The notes beneath the pieces are model-generated. The model searched no databases. It was given only the letters and a program-made list of their open reading frames with translations, and was not told the origin of the DNA. Positions 11,534-26,180 of a stretch of 64,000 nt of DNA are shown here, one piece after another; the first letter of the stretch is position 1; the number at the start of each line of letters is the position of its first letter. The translations under genes were made by a program, and so were the position numbers. The stretch covers positions 26,698,801 through 26,762,800 of the forward strand of contig OX359247.1 of NCBI GenBank assembly GCA_947179485.1. The letters run 5' to 3'. This DNA is from Allacma fusca (lineage: Eukaryota > Arthropoda > Collembola > Symphypleona > Sminthuridae).

Positions 11534-13247
11534 CGCTGAGGTTGACCACGTAAAAAAAAATAGTGGGGACTACAATGCAAGCATAATAATCTCAAAGGAG
11601 ATTTTACTTTTCCTTTGTGTTTTGTTTTGATTGTGGGAAGATCGTACGATAGACACGTTATGTGATTGGAGTTCACAGGCAGAAATAAGAGCATGTGGAA
11701 GTTGGGAATTTGAAATGTGATAGGTACATATGACCGTTCCTTTCAGGATTTATGTGCCCCAGTATAGGCGATCCCAACCTCCACTGTACAGTCCTCTGAC
11801 GTTTATATGAATCAATATGTACGTCCAGTGTAATTTCCTAAGCGTTGATACTTTTAGTAATTACTTTGTCATATCATGGATTTTCTCACTGCACTCTGTT
11901 CCTATCCCCACTAAGAGCCGAACCCTCTGCTGTTATATTTTATACCGTATCAAAATCCATACTGCATATATGTGTATCTACTCCTTGAATTACTAAATTC
12001 CTTGGGAGAAATACATACATGTACATATATATTTGTACTTATTATAGGAGCGTTTATACATAGGCTCCTTATTCCCTCACTATTAGCATTGTGGGAATAG
12101 GATTTTATTTATAACAGTAGGTACTTCAGTAGGAGTTGGACATGTTACGTACATACGTATTGTTTGAGACCTCAGTACAGCAAACTCATGGTGCAGTGTG
12201 CATTGACGGAGGTAGGGAAACCTACACGAAATACTATGAGGAGCCTTAAGACAGCATTGAAAAGTGTGTACAGTGAATCATTTGCGCATAATTCGTGGAT
12301 CACTTGGCTCTGCCGTGGGGAGTGCATCAAGTTGTTGTAATGACGGTTATGGTAGGGGGTGATGCTGAGAGTATTTATGTGGTGGATTAGGACGAAGTGT
12401 GGGAATGGCAGCTTGTCATTTCCGATAGTGTTGCAATGGGCTGGAAGTTGCAGCTCTCTGCGGAGCTAAATTGTTTTCCCAGCTCTAACACTTCACTCCT
12501 TGCCGGAACTTTCCTGCATTTGGAGTACTCACAACTAATAATATATGCTTTAATAGGAAAGGCCAACCTATTCCCTTGTTATTAGTAGATACTCGGCCAC
12601 ATACATAATTATAAGCTGAAACTCCTCCAGGTATTTATTACTACGTGAGCCATGCGGATAGATACTAGACAGGGGCACCTGTATTTTATTACCGTATTAT
12701 TCATACATTTATGGGCATTGCGTAATACAGGAAAACTTCAGGGATAATTAGTCTATTCTTTTTTTAAATCACAATTGGTTTTTATTAGTTAGATATATAG
12801 GGATCGTTTTTCTTATATCACTGTCCTAACTTTTTTCCATAGGCATTTCCCGATCTTGTATTTTATAGGTTAGTAAATAATGGGCAAGCTGATACTATTT
12901 ATCAGCCGATGGCCAAATTCCCCCGCAATAGGAGGATTCTAATTTGCCTCAGTTTTATGATTCATGATTATTCTACATAATTATGTATGTGTCTTTATTA
13001 AAGATACGAAATCAAATTTCTTGGAAAAGTTTAGGACCCCGGCTGTCCTGATAAAAATATTTTTATAAGAATCCCTTCATATGTATTTATTTCTACGGGC
13101 TGAGGATCTCGAGGGAAAACCAATAACAAGTAATAAGAAGTATGTAGGTTGCATTAATGTTGCAGGAGGCAGCTCAATGGAATTTTTGATTGTATGCTTT
13201 ATTGCACTCGTGTGGTCAAAGTTCGTATTTCCTGGAATAATCAGTGG

Positions 13248-13248
<1 letters not shown>

Positions 13249-13295
<47 letters not shown>
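13249..13295. repeat. (TG)n microsatellite
   Basis: Uninterrupted TG run of 47 bp. Confidence 0.95.
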
Positions 13296-13296
<1 letters not shown>

Positions 13297-14920
13297 AGTA
13301 AAACTCAAAATCAATACTTTGCTTTGAGAGTTGCCGCAAATAAAAGTTGCGAGGAAAGTTGCAAACTTAAATGCTGGCCGTATTACGGCTGATAAGGGGA
13401 ATTACATATGGAAGATTGTATGTATGGGCCTAGAATCTACAGATACCTTATCTGGGCGGGATAGGGAGATAAAAGTTGGGTATCACTTGATGAGAAACCA
13501 TATTTTTATTAAAATGTGGGCTCATAAGTGGAAGTCGAAGAATGAATCGAAGTTTTTGTGCAAAAATAATGAAATAAAGTATTCCTTGACGCTTTCCCTA
13601 GTTACTATACTATAGATACATATCTACAGTACATACATATATATATATAGGTAGGTACATACATATGATCGTAGTGATGAGGGAAATCCGAATATTAAAA
13701 TTTAGGAGTTTTTCCCAAACCATGCGGGAAAGCAAGTTTAAGAGCAGGGAGTAGTTTGGGTCTTCAATTTTATACACGGAATTTTGAAGAGTTGAGGGAA
13801 AAAAGTCAAGGATCGGTAAAAACTTTTCATAGTTTCCGTTTGCCATCTGATACACTTCCAGATTATTCCCAAAGAGAACAAGTGCTGGCTGGAGCTATAG
13901 GGGAGTGAGTAGTGGTTGGAGGAACAACAAGTCTTCTTATTGGGTGGGTAAGGGTAAGTGCGTGTGGATGTACTCATGTACATACATATGTAATATGCAT
14001 AAAATTGAATGGCAATTTGAATGCTAGCTATCCACTGTTCAGACATAAGGTGTACTTGTCCTAACGGTCATCATCATATCCAAAGAATTGCTCACGTGTA
14101 TGTAAGAATACCTTCAATACATATGTACATACTAACATATACATAGAGATACATACTTTTCTGACATTACCACATTACGATTTTGTACTTGTACCCACAG
14201 TTTTGCATATGGAGAACTGGACAGCACTAGCAACTTGGTTTATTATTGTGCATACAGCCAGGATGATGTAAATAGTATGGTTTCGCATATGCTCTCAAAA
14301 TTACACAAAGTATTATGGACGCATAGAAAAATACAAAAAGTGTAGGGTATACACTGTGTCTGTACACACATGAAAATCCTGCAGAGTTACAAAGCTTTCC
14401 TATCCATGTTCCTAGTTAGTATCATATTAGCCCTGTTCACATGAAATTTGAGAATTACACTTATATAGCAAAATGGACCTTATGGACCCAATACATATAT
14501 ATCATGCATTATAGAATCTACATATATATTTTATACATGGTTGAAGAAGCCTCCCATTGTGTGAAATTCATCCGTACGACAAAACTATCCAGTGCTGAAA
14601 ACCTACGTATGTACATATTATGTATACATACAAGCAAATGTGCCTAGGTAGATTGGATACTTAAATATGGGAAGGAATGAAGCTGGAAAGTTTTGAAGAG
14701 CTTCAAGTGAGTCTCCCACGAATTCCTCCTTGAGAAAGGAGTGCAGAGCGGAGAATTACCCTTGTCGAAATACTCAAGAGTTCTTCAAGCCATTCAATCC
14801 GATTCCAATTAGTTTCAGTTTTATTAATTCCCTAAAATCCATGCTCTCCTCTCTTTTTTCTCTCTCTCTGGGTCTCACTCTCCCTCCCAACACTTCTTCC
14901 CTTGCCTTGTGTACTGTATG

Positions 14921-14942
14921 TGTGTGTGTATGTGTGTGTGCG
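14921..14942. repeat. (TG)n microsatellite
   Basis: TG run with one A interruption. Confidence 0.8.
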
Positions 14943-16099
14943 TCTTAACTCTTCTCCTCAGCCCTCCCATCCTTTCCTCACAGGCCATTTTTTGCATTAC
15001 TGTTATTATTCCTTAAGTATTATCCCGTGCATTACCAGGTTCCTTCTATGTCATTAAAATGATTCCACTTGTACAGGAGTCTCCCAGCTCCACACAATTC
15101 CCACAGCCTATGTACAACTATCTCTGTGTGCATTATGTACAGTAAGCATATCCCCTTAAAATAATATGATTTTTTTACTACTTGTCCCGTACTCCCAGGG
15201 GATGTCAGAGTTACTGGAAGGATTCGTGAAGTTCTCATTACTTGACTCTTGTACACAACATACGGAAAGCATACTTGAAAGATTGCTGGGGAGTGAATGA
15301 GGAAAAAGCTATTGAAAAAATTAGTAGCAATTTCAATCTGCAAGCTCTAGTTCCTACGTTGATTCCAGACGGGGAAACTAGGGGAGAAAAATTAATTATG
15401 GAAGCTCCTAATGAGTTTCTTTAGAAAAGTATCATTAGCAACATTTTATGAGGCTCTCGCTAAAAATATATGTTTCACATCAAAAAGGAATTTAATATCA
15501 GCCCGGTTAATTTTTCTGCAATGATAGCGCTAATTACGTAAACTTGGTTAGTGCTAAAAAAAAATAAGGAGGACGGGATGTTATGCATTTGTAAGCTATG
15601 TATCTATGTATGTACATGTTAGGTATTTGACAGGCTTGAACCCCATTATTAACGTAATTTTTGACAAGTGACTCTAAAAATTTGTCACATCTTTCCAGCC
15701 CACTGATCCCCCATGTATCTACATATGTAGTTAATTGAATGTACAGGGTTCGGCTTGTATGAAGGAGTAGGTCGGGGATGGTACATGGGATTCAATGTGG
15801 GAGGGGATTAATGAGCTTGGCACTTAGTGCAAGACAAGTTGGACCCAAGAATGTTGGCAGCCTTTGATTTGTGTCCGAGTGTACGGACAAGTACATGTAA
15901 TTTATGGAGCTCTGTCCAACTGAAACGGAAAGGATGGGGAAGGCTGGAGAGGAGAAAAGGGTTGTGAATTTACGAGGAATATAATTTGCAACAATCCCAT
16001 TCTCATCTTCATGTTTTCTTACTTTTTATTCCCTTCCGACTCTGATACATCCGTAAATTGTGCGTATCTGTCTTTTCCCTTCTCTCTTTTCCTTTTTCC

Positions 16100-16138
16100 T
16101 CTCTCTCTCACTCTTTCCCTCTCTCTCTCTCTCTCTCT
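16100..16138. repeat. (CT)n microsatellite
   Basis: Interrupted CT tract; pyrimidine-rich sequence continues to about 16165. Confidence 0.85.
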
Positions 16139-18131
16139 GTTACTCTCTCCCTGTCGCTCTCTCCATGACTTTTAACTTTTGTTCCACAACAAAGTTGGAT
16201 CAATGGAGGAAAACGGAATGTGGAGAGAAAGCAAAGTGTTTGTAGTTTTTACTGTGTACTTGAACCCCGGTTAATCTCGCCAAAAAAAGACATGAACATA
16301 TTAAAAATTAAGAGTCACACGCTCTTCCCGGAGTAACAACATGCGAGAGGGGAATCGTAATAGTTGTGGCCATATACTCACATATAACCTCATTTATTAC
16401 TATGTCCTTGTAGAACTAGGAGTTAAACGCGGTGGAGACATGCTTTCTCCACAATCCTCCTTTTTTTTGCGTTTATGCATGGAAAAATGTTTGGAATGGA
16501 AATAAAAGCTGGGATATATCTCACCCTGAGGGTCGTAACTGAGGGTTATGTTTTTGGCGAAAGCTATTTCTTCTATTAGAATTTTTAAAGATAAGTAGAT
16601 AGATGTACACAGAGCCCTGTGAAAATAAAAGGAAGGCAGATATTTTGTTTTGCCTTCCTTCTGTACCCCTAAATTTTATTATTTCTTTGACGACGACGTT
16701 ATACTATACTTCAAGCCCGGAAATTTTCCTCAGCTTCCCTGGAATTGGGAGGGGGAAATTGGAGGGAAGTGGAGCATTGAATGTTTTTAATTCAAGAGTC
16801 AAAGTTGGTCATGTGGATACACGTGTGAGGTATCAATATCTCAGGGGCTATTGATATTTCTTGTGAGGATCCCATCTTTTATGGGAGCATAAGTAGGGAA
16901 TCGTGTTGGAGCCGTCATAAAAAATATAAAAATAAAGATGATACAGAAAAGTTTGCATAGAATTGGACTTTTGGACATTCAAAGTCGTAACAATTTCCCG
17001 TTTCTCATAAAAGAACCCCGAGAAAAAATCCTCCTTCCCAATGTTGACATAGAGAGTCAAAAAAAAAGTGAGAGTCAAGTATGGAAAAAAGTAGGCCTAT
17101 TGAGAATTATCAAATATTTTTTACATAACTTTTTCCCTCGCGGTTTATGACCGATTTCCTCCACGTAGTTTCGGATATTTTGGACCTATATGAGAGGAAA
17201 CGTATGTACGTACAAGCTTCCCTGGGAAAGATGGGCTACGTGTATCTAGTCTTGCAACTTAAAGAAGATTGCGTAGGGAAAAAAAATATGCAAAAAGTTG
17301 AACACACATGAGGATAAATGTTATAGGTTATAAGATATGCAGAAATGTTACACATATTTTGTGTAATGTACTCCAACTCCTAGAAAAATTTCCGAAAAAG
17401 AGATTCCAACAAGCATGAACTGCTTTAGAGAATTATTTTATTCATCCATTTTGATTTGCTCTGACATTATTGTTTTATTCGGGCTTTCTCCAGTAAGAGC
17501 CACGAGCAGTAAAAAATGACGTAGAGGAGAAATAATGATGAACGGTTCCCAACACTCTGGGAACTAATCTCCTTCCGTACTATTCCCTTCCTTTGGAATA
17601 TACTCATCACGAATATTTTTACTCTGGTTTTTATGTACGAAAAGAAATCAATGGAACACTGTTGGAATCAAATTTACCCAATAGTATTTTATGGGAAATT
17701 GTATCTATCCTCTATTGTATTCCTCCATACACGCTTAAAGGAAACTATCTCAATGATTGGAATATTTCTGTAAAATATTCACAAAAATTCTAAGGATAAG
17801 GAAAGCATTTACGAGATAGATAAAAAAGTATCTAGATAAAAAGAAATCCATATAGGAATTCCTTATATGAAAATTCCTTGCAAAAATGTAGATGGACATT
17901 GGAGTATTTCAAATTTCATTTGTTCCAGATCCACCACAGAGACTGACAGCTCTTGGAATGAGTACTTTATGTATGCAGTTAATCCAAGCCTTAGATTTCT
18001 CGTATGAGTGTCTCGAGCCCACTCCCCGCCATGTGAAAACTCTAGAACTGACTAGTCCCCTCAGACCCTCATGCCTTCCTATGTTTCTAATGGACTCTTG
18101 GGAGAGTGAATTCTTCTATAGCTTTAGAGTG

Positions 18132-18162
18132 GAGAGACAGAGAGAGAGAAAGAGAGAGAGAT
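18132..18162. repeat. (GA)n microsatellite
   Basis: Interrupted GA tract. Confidence 0.8.
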
Positions 18163-18557
18163 AGGAGAGGAGAAAGCAGAAAGAAAATAACCTTCAAGTT
18201 TCTGTTGAAACTGAAAAAAGGAAAAAGTGTGGGTTGGAAACTGTTTCCCTTCTTTTGGCTTTTTTTAAGACCATAAGCTTACTGCCAACATTTTATAAGT
18301 TTTTCTTTAATAACTCCTCGGAAACTTTAATACAGATGTATGCCCATGTCCCCTCTCCATGGAGCTATCTTCCAGAGATAGTCGTTACGAACTGTAATAA
18401 TCAGAGGAGAATCCAGCAGGATACAAATTATAAGATGGTACTAAAATTACTGTCAGCTTACTTTACTGGTCTGGGAGAAAGTTCCAGAGAGTCGCAGTCA
18501 TAAATCTTCACGTACTTATATGAACTTCTTGCACATAAATGATATGTACCCAGAATC

Positions 18558-18576
18558 AAGCCCACTGCTTGGGCTT
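18558..18576. repeat. Short perfect hairpin
   Basis: aagccca and tgggctt flank the loop ctgct. The arm sequence matches the arms of the palindrome at 8173-8200. Confidence 0.65.
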
Positions 18577-20091
18577 ACGGGATAATCACAGTGATTGATT
18601 CCTCAAGATCTTGAGCGTGCTATCTCCTCAAGCCACACCAGAGGCATACATACATATGTACACATTGTAATTACAAATGTACATGAATTTGTGCTGGGTC
18701 AGGAGAGTGAGGAATTTCCTTGTGACTGTATGTTAAAGCGTATGTACTTGTGTATGTCTATTTAATTGCTATGTGTGTGTGTGTGTGTAATGTACAAGAT
18801 CTAATACTGCCAAAGATGAAAGCCCTTGTTTTATCTTCACGGGACTTTAGTGCCTAATTATCTACAATGGGTAGCAGATACATGAATTGGAAGGGTGTAT
18901 GTATGTATCTACTCTAGTGTAAAATTATTGGGTTATCCTGGCTTCAAGGGCATGCTGTAGGGAATGAAACAAATTTGTGTACATACTGTAGATATAAATG
19001 AAAGGAAGAGATAGAGTTATCAGAAAGGTACAGTTTGGGAGACTGTTGTGACTTAGAGAAAGATACAAATGGAAATGATATGTACAAGTGCATTAGGCCC
19101 TTTAGTTTTGTGAAATAACCCTAGAAAGCACTCTCGCCGAAGTCTGAAATTAATGCAGTGAGAGAGTTAAGTTTGGGATGCAAAAAGCTTTTATGTGAGC
19201 ATTACGGAGCATGTAGGTGAGTATGTGGTATGAATATTCATAGGTTTTTAGTATGGATAGGGTATAAATATATATAAAGGTATCTGCAGTATCTATCTAG
19301 ACATGAAGGGTGCGGGGAGCTCCTATGTGCTTGTAATGTTATTTTATGGTAATAAAATAATGGGTGGAATGGGACTGCTTCCCTTGAAATTTAATAACTT
19401 ACTATCACATTCTAAGCCCATATGCTGAAGCTCCTCAATGCTCACGGCAAACTTTACCACTGATCAGCTGGGGAAAGAGACATTAGCGGCTATTTATTAT
19501 TAATTTCAATTTGGCCTCGTCGATCTTACTCAATTCTCTACAATGATACTATGTTTCCAGCTCCGACGCATTTTTCAATTGATTTATGTACACACATACA
19601 TATTTTGGAAATAGTATCTCTGCTCAGAGGAGATCTGTCTCCCTGTGCAATTATTTGTATTGAAGCAAAAAGTATTAAATTCTTATTGTATAAGATGGAT
19701 GTTTAAGTATCTACAGACACAGATATTTTATTTTGGAGTGTCTATTTAAAATAGGAAAGGAAGTCATAGGAAATCTATATGTTCATTTGTCCCCTCAGAA
19801 ATTCTTAGACGTCCATTTCCAGAAGGAATAAAATCCATGACGAGGGCATAAAATCCAGCAAACCTAGTGTGAATAATTGGTAAGTTATTAGGAGTGAGGG
19901 AAATGAAGCTTAAAGTGTCAAATTACAGTTTGTATTGCAATTGAAACCCCACAGAGTTATAAAAAATCCCGGAGAAAGTTAAGAGTAAAGTGCATCATAC
20001 ATTGTGAGTATCGATATAAATTGTAGCTGGCAAGCTCGTCGTAATTACATTGTAGATACATATATAATATGTATTCACATTCCTTTCACTA

Positions 20092-20114
20092 GAGGAGGAG
20101 GAGGAGGAGGAGGA
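20092..20114. repeat. (GAG)n triplet repeat
   Basis: Pure GAG run of about 23 bp. Confidence 0.85.
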
Positions 20115-20869
20115 CGAAGGGAGAGCTGGAAAATAAAGAAGATTTTTGACTTGACACATTATTACACTTACAAGGTTCAAGCGGATTTTTTGGTCTCCCT
20201 ATCCTCCCCTTCCGATCCTATTGGGACTTTCCCTTGAAGATATGCCTCCGTCTTGGAGTCTGGTCTTGAGGATATGATATAAAAAGCCATACTGTTCGTC
20301 TATTTTTTTTTGACGACTTCTTGAAAACGCCTTTATCACCAATTGTGTAAATTGAGTTGGGAGATTTCTTTTGTAATATCATTTCCATATAGATATATTA
20401 CAGGAGGGGGGATACGGAGACAGTCGATTTCTCTTTGAGGGAGACTCGGGACTGGAAATAAGGTGCATCAAGAGGAGGACTGCTCTTTTTTTCCTCCGTA
20501 CTGAAGCGTCCCATTGACGAGTTTTGCCTTCCTTACCCCTTGGGTTGGGACTTCTGTACAGATGCGGCTGCAACTCCCATAAAAAAGGCAGACTTAGCTC
20601 TCAGACACGAACAATCATAAAAGTGCCAGTCGTTCTCATTCTCTCCTCGTATTTCCCAACACAGATAGGAACCATTCATCCTATTCGATGCAGTTCCTCT
20701 ACTTCCAGGGATATTGCTAAGTAAGCTTTCGGGAGAGAAACATTCCAGGGTATTTCTTCCCATACACAAGTTTTTCTCCATGAGAGGAGAGGGAGCTCGG
20801 GAATGGCTCTTATTTTCCTCACGTAATTTTTATGGGGGTAAAAGTTACCATGATATTCTTCTCATTCAG

Positions 20870-20927
20870 GAAATATCGAGGGAGCCCTCAAAAAATCTTC
20901 TGATGCTCTCAAATTTACATGTAAACG
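20870..20927 (+). other. Candidate 58-nt exon
   Basis: The acceptor 'attcttctcattcag' ends at 20869 and a near-consensus donor 'gtgagt' begins at 20928. The 58 bp are open in two forward frames. In one (EISREPSKNLL...) the exon leaves a single base, which is phase-compatible with the Ig exon's entry (a Gly codon would form across the junction). The peptide is not signal-peptide-like, which argues against it being the exon directly upstream. Chance pairing of splice signals remains likely. Confidence 0.15.
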
Positions 20928-21435
20928 GTGAGTATTTTGGAAATGAATTTATCCGGAAGGTGTGCCGTGGGTGTAGCAATGGTTGAGCAGGAGTGACATA
21001 ACCATCAAAATTTTCTGGAACTGTTGCAGTTTCTGAAAAGTTGGTAAACTTTATATTGTTCATCTTTTGAAATGTGGGTTGAAGGTGAGTCTTAGGCTTG
21101 AATAATGGTAATGTAAGTTTGGACATGTTGTAACCTACTTATGAAAGAAACTTTTCTCCAGTAATTTTCAAAGTACAAGTATTAACTCATGTACCTTCAT
21201 CCAAGTTTAAGGTTTTGCTGGGGCGAGAGAGGATTTCTCAGAAAATATTTTTGTGCGGACCTCAACTCTCTCTCTCTCTCTCTAGCTATCTCTCCTCTCT
21301 CAGCCTGTCTCTCCTATTATATAAAATACTATTATGAAGTGATACAGTTTTGGAAGTTGTGGAGAGGGAAAGTCGGAGTGGGATGAGGAGCTAAGAATTT
21401 ATCTGCTCCTACTTAAGCACACTTAAGTATGTATA

Positions 21436-21465
21436 TGGGTTTGTTTACAACTGCCGCAGGTAACT
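21436..21465 (+). other. Weak second ratchet-like site
   Basis: 'ctgccgcag|gtaact' has an abutting AG and GT at 21459/21460, but the upstream tract is only moderately pyrimidine-rich and the donor lacks the usual G at +5. It lies about 10 kb after the stronger site. I consider it weak. Confidence 0.12.
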
Positions 21466-24264
21466 CTGCCTAGTCCTTAACTGTAACATAGCAACTCCTC
21501 CGGACCTGTACTGTATCACCAGAGCCAACACACTTCCAAGCTCCAAATGTAACTTGGGGATTACAAATCTATAAGGACATTAGAGACACTCTCCTTGTAA
21601 ATACATATTTGTATATGATATCCTACTTAAAATTAATGTTCCACTGCCAGTGCCTTCACTCATAATTTACCAGTCAGCCTGACGGGGAGGTTGGGAGTGA
21701 TGTTGCGAGAGGTCTAGAAATGTAAAACCATATTAGGTTAGGCAATTTTAGTGGAAAAGGATACGATAACATTTTATCGACCATCCCATAAGCAAACTCA
21801 GACTGTTTTTAGTCCCTGGCCTTCATTAGTGTGAGCATTTTGTTACTGCAAAGGCAAGAGGAGCTATATACATATATCTGCAAGTGTGCTATGAGACAGC
21901 ATATTTACGAATATCTCGACTGCCGGGAAATCCAATGTAATATTTACCGTGTCAAATTTTAAAGAGCCACTAAAAGTAATTCAGATCCTGCACTTCTGGA
22001 GGGACGTTGGGTCCCCAGTCCTAATTGCCTCGGGTCATACCTCTCTACATGGGGATGGCAACCTATAGTCCTAGTATTTACATCATGTACCTACACGAAA
22101 GGAAACAACACTTAATTCCCAGTGCATAGAGAGCCTGGTGTGAGAATTGGGTCGGGGAGTTGTATAATTATCGATATTAAGAAGAAGCTATGAGCATATT
22201 ATAATTGTTATGTGAATATCAATTGTCAGGGAACTCCTTGCCTGCCTCCCAATTCTTGCGCTCTAGTAACATTAATAATTGATACAGTTTCCTTCGAGTG
22301 GAATTGCGAGTTCAGGAGTAGGTCAACTTAGAGATTAGAAATGTATTGGGTCATGGAAAAATTGGTCAGTTTCAGAGGGGGGAAGATGCATATGGGAACA
22401 TCTTGAATGCACTCAGCCCCATGAGCATCAACCCTTAATATGGGCCTATAACCATGATATAATTATTAAATGGGCCAGCTTAGTAAATTTGAGTTGCGAG
22501 AGATGATGCAGGAGTTAAAATTGAATAAATTGAGGAGCACTAAAGGAGATAAATATGCGAGGAGGATCGTGAGAGGAGGGATATTCCACGGTAAATAGGC
22601 TCATCTGCATATATACTCAAGGTACTGGAAGCATTTACGTAAATATGGTAATGGCGAACGTTTCCATTAACTTAAATATCAAGACATGGAGGAGGGGAAA
22701 TGTGAGAGCTATTTTACTTATGCACCAGTCAATATACATACATAGATACGCCATAGAGCCCCATATGCACAGTGTACAGCTAGTAGTCATGTAAGTACAG
22801 GCTGGAAATTTCGTGAGGACTCGAAATTGTGGGTACGAACAGTATGATGGAGATATTCCTTTTGCAATGGAATGAACCTTGCTCACTGTCTTGATGACTG
22901 TCCTTATTGTAGATGCAAAAGGGAACCTGCAGCTGCTTACGCTTATGGCTGGATTTATTAATGAGATTAGAGACTCAGAGTGAAGGAGAGGTATCGATTT
23001 CCATGTCGGATGCGGAAGTCAGTCACTTTGCTCGCAGTTGGAGTAACCTTAAGGAGCGTGGGTATTCGCATATGCACGTCCTGCCCTACCTATGTATGTA
23101 GAAAGGATCTGCACAAGTATTTCCGCATATGTAAGCATAGGCCTCGGAGTTGTTACTGGTATTATTGCCCTGCTAAAAGTAGTAAGAGGGGGGAGAGCAT
23201 GTAGGACTTGCCTCCAATCTACATTCAATCTACGGAGGTAGGACAAGTAAGTAATGTCTTACTTTTATGTGACTGTCTACGTGTCGAACATACGTATGGA
23301 AGGAAAGGGCACATTTACATGCATGTAATGTGCATGGGAAAGTACACTTATGTACGGTACATTCTCAAGGATAGGAATGTAACTCACCCGTAGGAATTCT
23401 CCTACCTTACTTTCACTTGTCTTCTGCTCCATGCGGAAAGTACTTCAATCTTGAGAATTCATGGCATTATTTACAGTCCAAGTGTATGGGGGAACATATG
23501 TACGGGAGTTTGTCAATGTATAGTAGAGGGGGTAGTTTAATACATTTTAGATTGCACTGTATAGTCTTATGCTTAGATACGTACATATGTACATGCATAC
23601 TTACCTCCCGTGTCCTCATCTCTTTCTCCCTCTCCTGTCTTATCTCATACATATCTGCCTTTTGAGTCATGTCCCCAAAAACAACATTAGTTTTTATGGA
23701 GGAAGGTGTGTATGTGTTTGTCTCTGGGAGAGGATTTCTGGGCTCCGTGAGGAGCTACATCCTCATCCTTGAGGCATCATTCCGAGGAAGGAATAAGCTG
23801 TAAAAGGCGTCTGGAAATTATGCATAAATGACCTGCAGAGGGATATCCAGGTCTATGTTATGTAAATATAAACAAACTACTAGGATAGGGTTGATGGAAG
23901 GTTCCACACACAAGGAATTCAGGAGGGACGGAGTCTTCATGTTCAGGAATTACGTACTTGCCTTATAAATGGTCTCCTATACAGGAATCTTTCATTGGAG
24001 GGAAAGCCTCCTAGTAATTTACTTTGTGCTAATCTCTCCAAGGAAGAAGGAGCGGGAGAGAAACTATTTAGAATGAGAAGGACGTCCGAATTGGAGGCTT
24101 AAAGACGGGCCGGAATATCTTCCTCGGGAGTCCAACTTATACTGTCATACAATTACAATGTAGACAGAAGCGTGTGCAATTTTCGAACAACTGCCTCATC
24201 ATCTTGGGGCTTGAAAGGACTTAAGTTGCAAAAGGGCTGATGAGGCCGTTCTAGCATGAAGGTT

Positions 24265-24287
24265 CATACACACACACATACACACAG
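24265..24287. repeat. (CA)n microsatellite
   Basis: CA run with one T interruption. Confidence 0.75.
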
Positions 24288-26106
24288 AACCATCCTCCTT
24301 CCAATGTAATTATGAATGTACCCTTGGAGAAAGACGTTTCTTTTTGATGGTCTTGTTCATGTATTATGTAAAGTATGCACGGTCCTGAAAAAACTATCAC
24401 AACTGGGTGATCACAGGAGGATAGATTTGCACATTTATTAGCAAACTCACGTAATTCCATGGGAGAACTCATTTGGGGGGATATATTCCGAGAGTGGAGT
24501 TAATATATACTGTAAGTATAGATACTATAAGCAAGTATCTATGTACTACTACCTTCACATTTGAAAATTCAAGGGAATAGTAAGGTTCATTAATTTCCTC
24601 ATGATCTCCCATTTAGAAAACATTAAAGACTTAGGGACCATTATCAGTTTGTGGATTTGATTTGTTCACCGTTTAGATTTCTCTGAAATTTCCGAAACCA
24701 CTATTCATAGTCAAATGTAGGTTTGGAGATTGTCTTAAATTTCCTGGGAATTCTCCTCCAATGTACAGTTATGGATACTAAACTGGGAGTAGTAATCAGT
24801 TCAGTAGTAATATTTTGTTTGCGAATTATTTCATGCGTGGGAATTATTTCACTCGTGCAACCACAAATTGAATTTTGCATGTGTGTGAGTGTAAGGATTT
24901 ATAGAAACGTAGAGCAAGTAAACGATACTATAGTATCTCAACATTATGGGATGAATTGTGGGCATAAAGAGAGAAGAGACAGGATGAAGGAATTGAGATA
25001 TGGGAGTATTTGCGAAGATATGGGTATGAACCATGTGCATACATACATATGTAACTCCGGAGTACATATTTGTTCCACTGGTCTCAAGTACAGGTCCCGT
25101 TTGACTGTAAAGGACATAAAAGGAAATTAAGCCCGCTATTATCATGATACTGATCAAGCAAAATGGTCATGATTGAAGGCAGGAAAGGTATAATAGTTGA
25201 ATTAAAGGTAATGACACTGAGTCAGTCAGGAGAGGAACGTTGTTGAGGGATTGGGGGAATCAGCGTTTTTGCTCATTTGAATGGAACCCTCCCGTTGGAA
25301 TTGATTCAATGAATTTACTTTTTGTTCAATTTTTCTAAGAAGAGATAATTCCTGTTTGAGTGTGCCTCTCAATGCTTTTTTTTTGTATCGGAGCTAAATA
25401 CTGTACTATACGTGCTATTAAATTTTAGGATTTTTTTTTGATTTCGGATAACGCTAGACCGGAGTGTATGGCTGATCAAGACCAAAAATTTCTACGAAGT
25501 TGATAATAACCGCAAGTTGGTCGGAAGGTGGTGATACGTGTGGGAGAACACAGGACTCGAGATTAGTACATGGAGTGAAACTGTTACACTAATCCCCAAT
25601 TCCTACCTAAGACTCTGTCAAAGTAAAAGAACCCACTCATGCTGACGGAGGTGTGTTGTGAGCCCGAGATGGTGGAAGGTTTTAAAGCATTAAGTTTGCA
25701 CAATTTACTGAGAGACGGTAGGAAACCAGAACGGATGGGAGATACAGTACAAGACACAGTCCCATTACATGGATGAGTTAAAGGCGGTGAAACAATACGG
25801 ATCAGAAGCATTGACATGACTTTACATGTAAATAGATCCCTTCTGATCTAACATACCTAACTGAGCCCCTTGAAATCTTTTAGAGGTTTAAATAAGCATC
25901 AATATTCTTAAATAATTAGCAAACCTATCTATAATAATTAATTTCTAACTTTGGAAACTTTTTTATTTAAGCACGTTATATTCTTTTTAATTTTTCAATA
26001 GTACATTTATACAGCTGTAGTTTTGCTTCTTAACCTTCTAGATTTGTGTGTAACTATTTACATACATACATAGACCCTACTATATACCAAAAGAACTCAA
26101 AACCAC

Positions 26107-26113
26107 AGAGAGA

Positions 26114-26180
<67 letters not shown>
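26107..26180. repeat. Long (AG)n microsatellite
   Basis: About 74 bp of AG with two minor interruptions, the longest such tract in the window. Confidence 0.95.

Larger units (their letters stand above)
11295..20869 (+). other. Presumed giant-intron sequence, second segment
   Basis: Non-coding AT-rich DNA. It holds a 47-bp TG tract (13249-13295), TACATA/TATGTA-rich patches (13610-13665, 13980-13992, 14100-14160), TG repeats (14921-14942, 18772-18788), CT tracts (16100-16138), a GA tract (18132-18162), a small hairpin (18558-18576) and a GAG-triplet run (20092-20114). A tandem pair of pyrimidine-rich AGs at 14961 and 14983 looks acceptor-like but is not followed by a convincing exon. Confidence 0.5.

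Noticed and set aside
21030-21084. 55-nt segment between 'ctgttgcag' and 'aaggtgagt'
   Set aside because: All three forward frames contain a stop.
24723-25130. 135-codon + frame with a hydrophobic N-terminal part
   Set aside because: The hydrophobic stretch comes from AT-rich codons; the opposite strand is open over much the same region, and no family is recognised.
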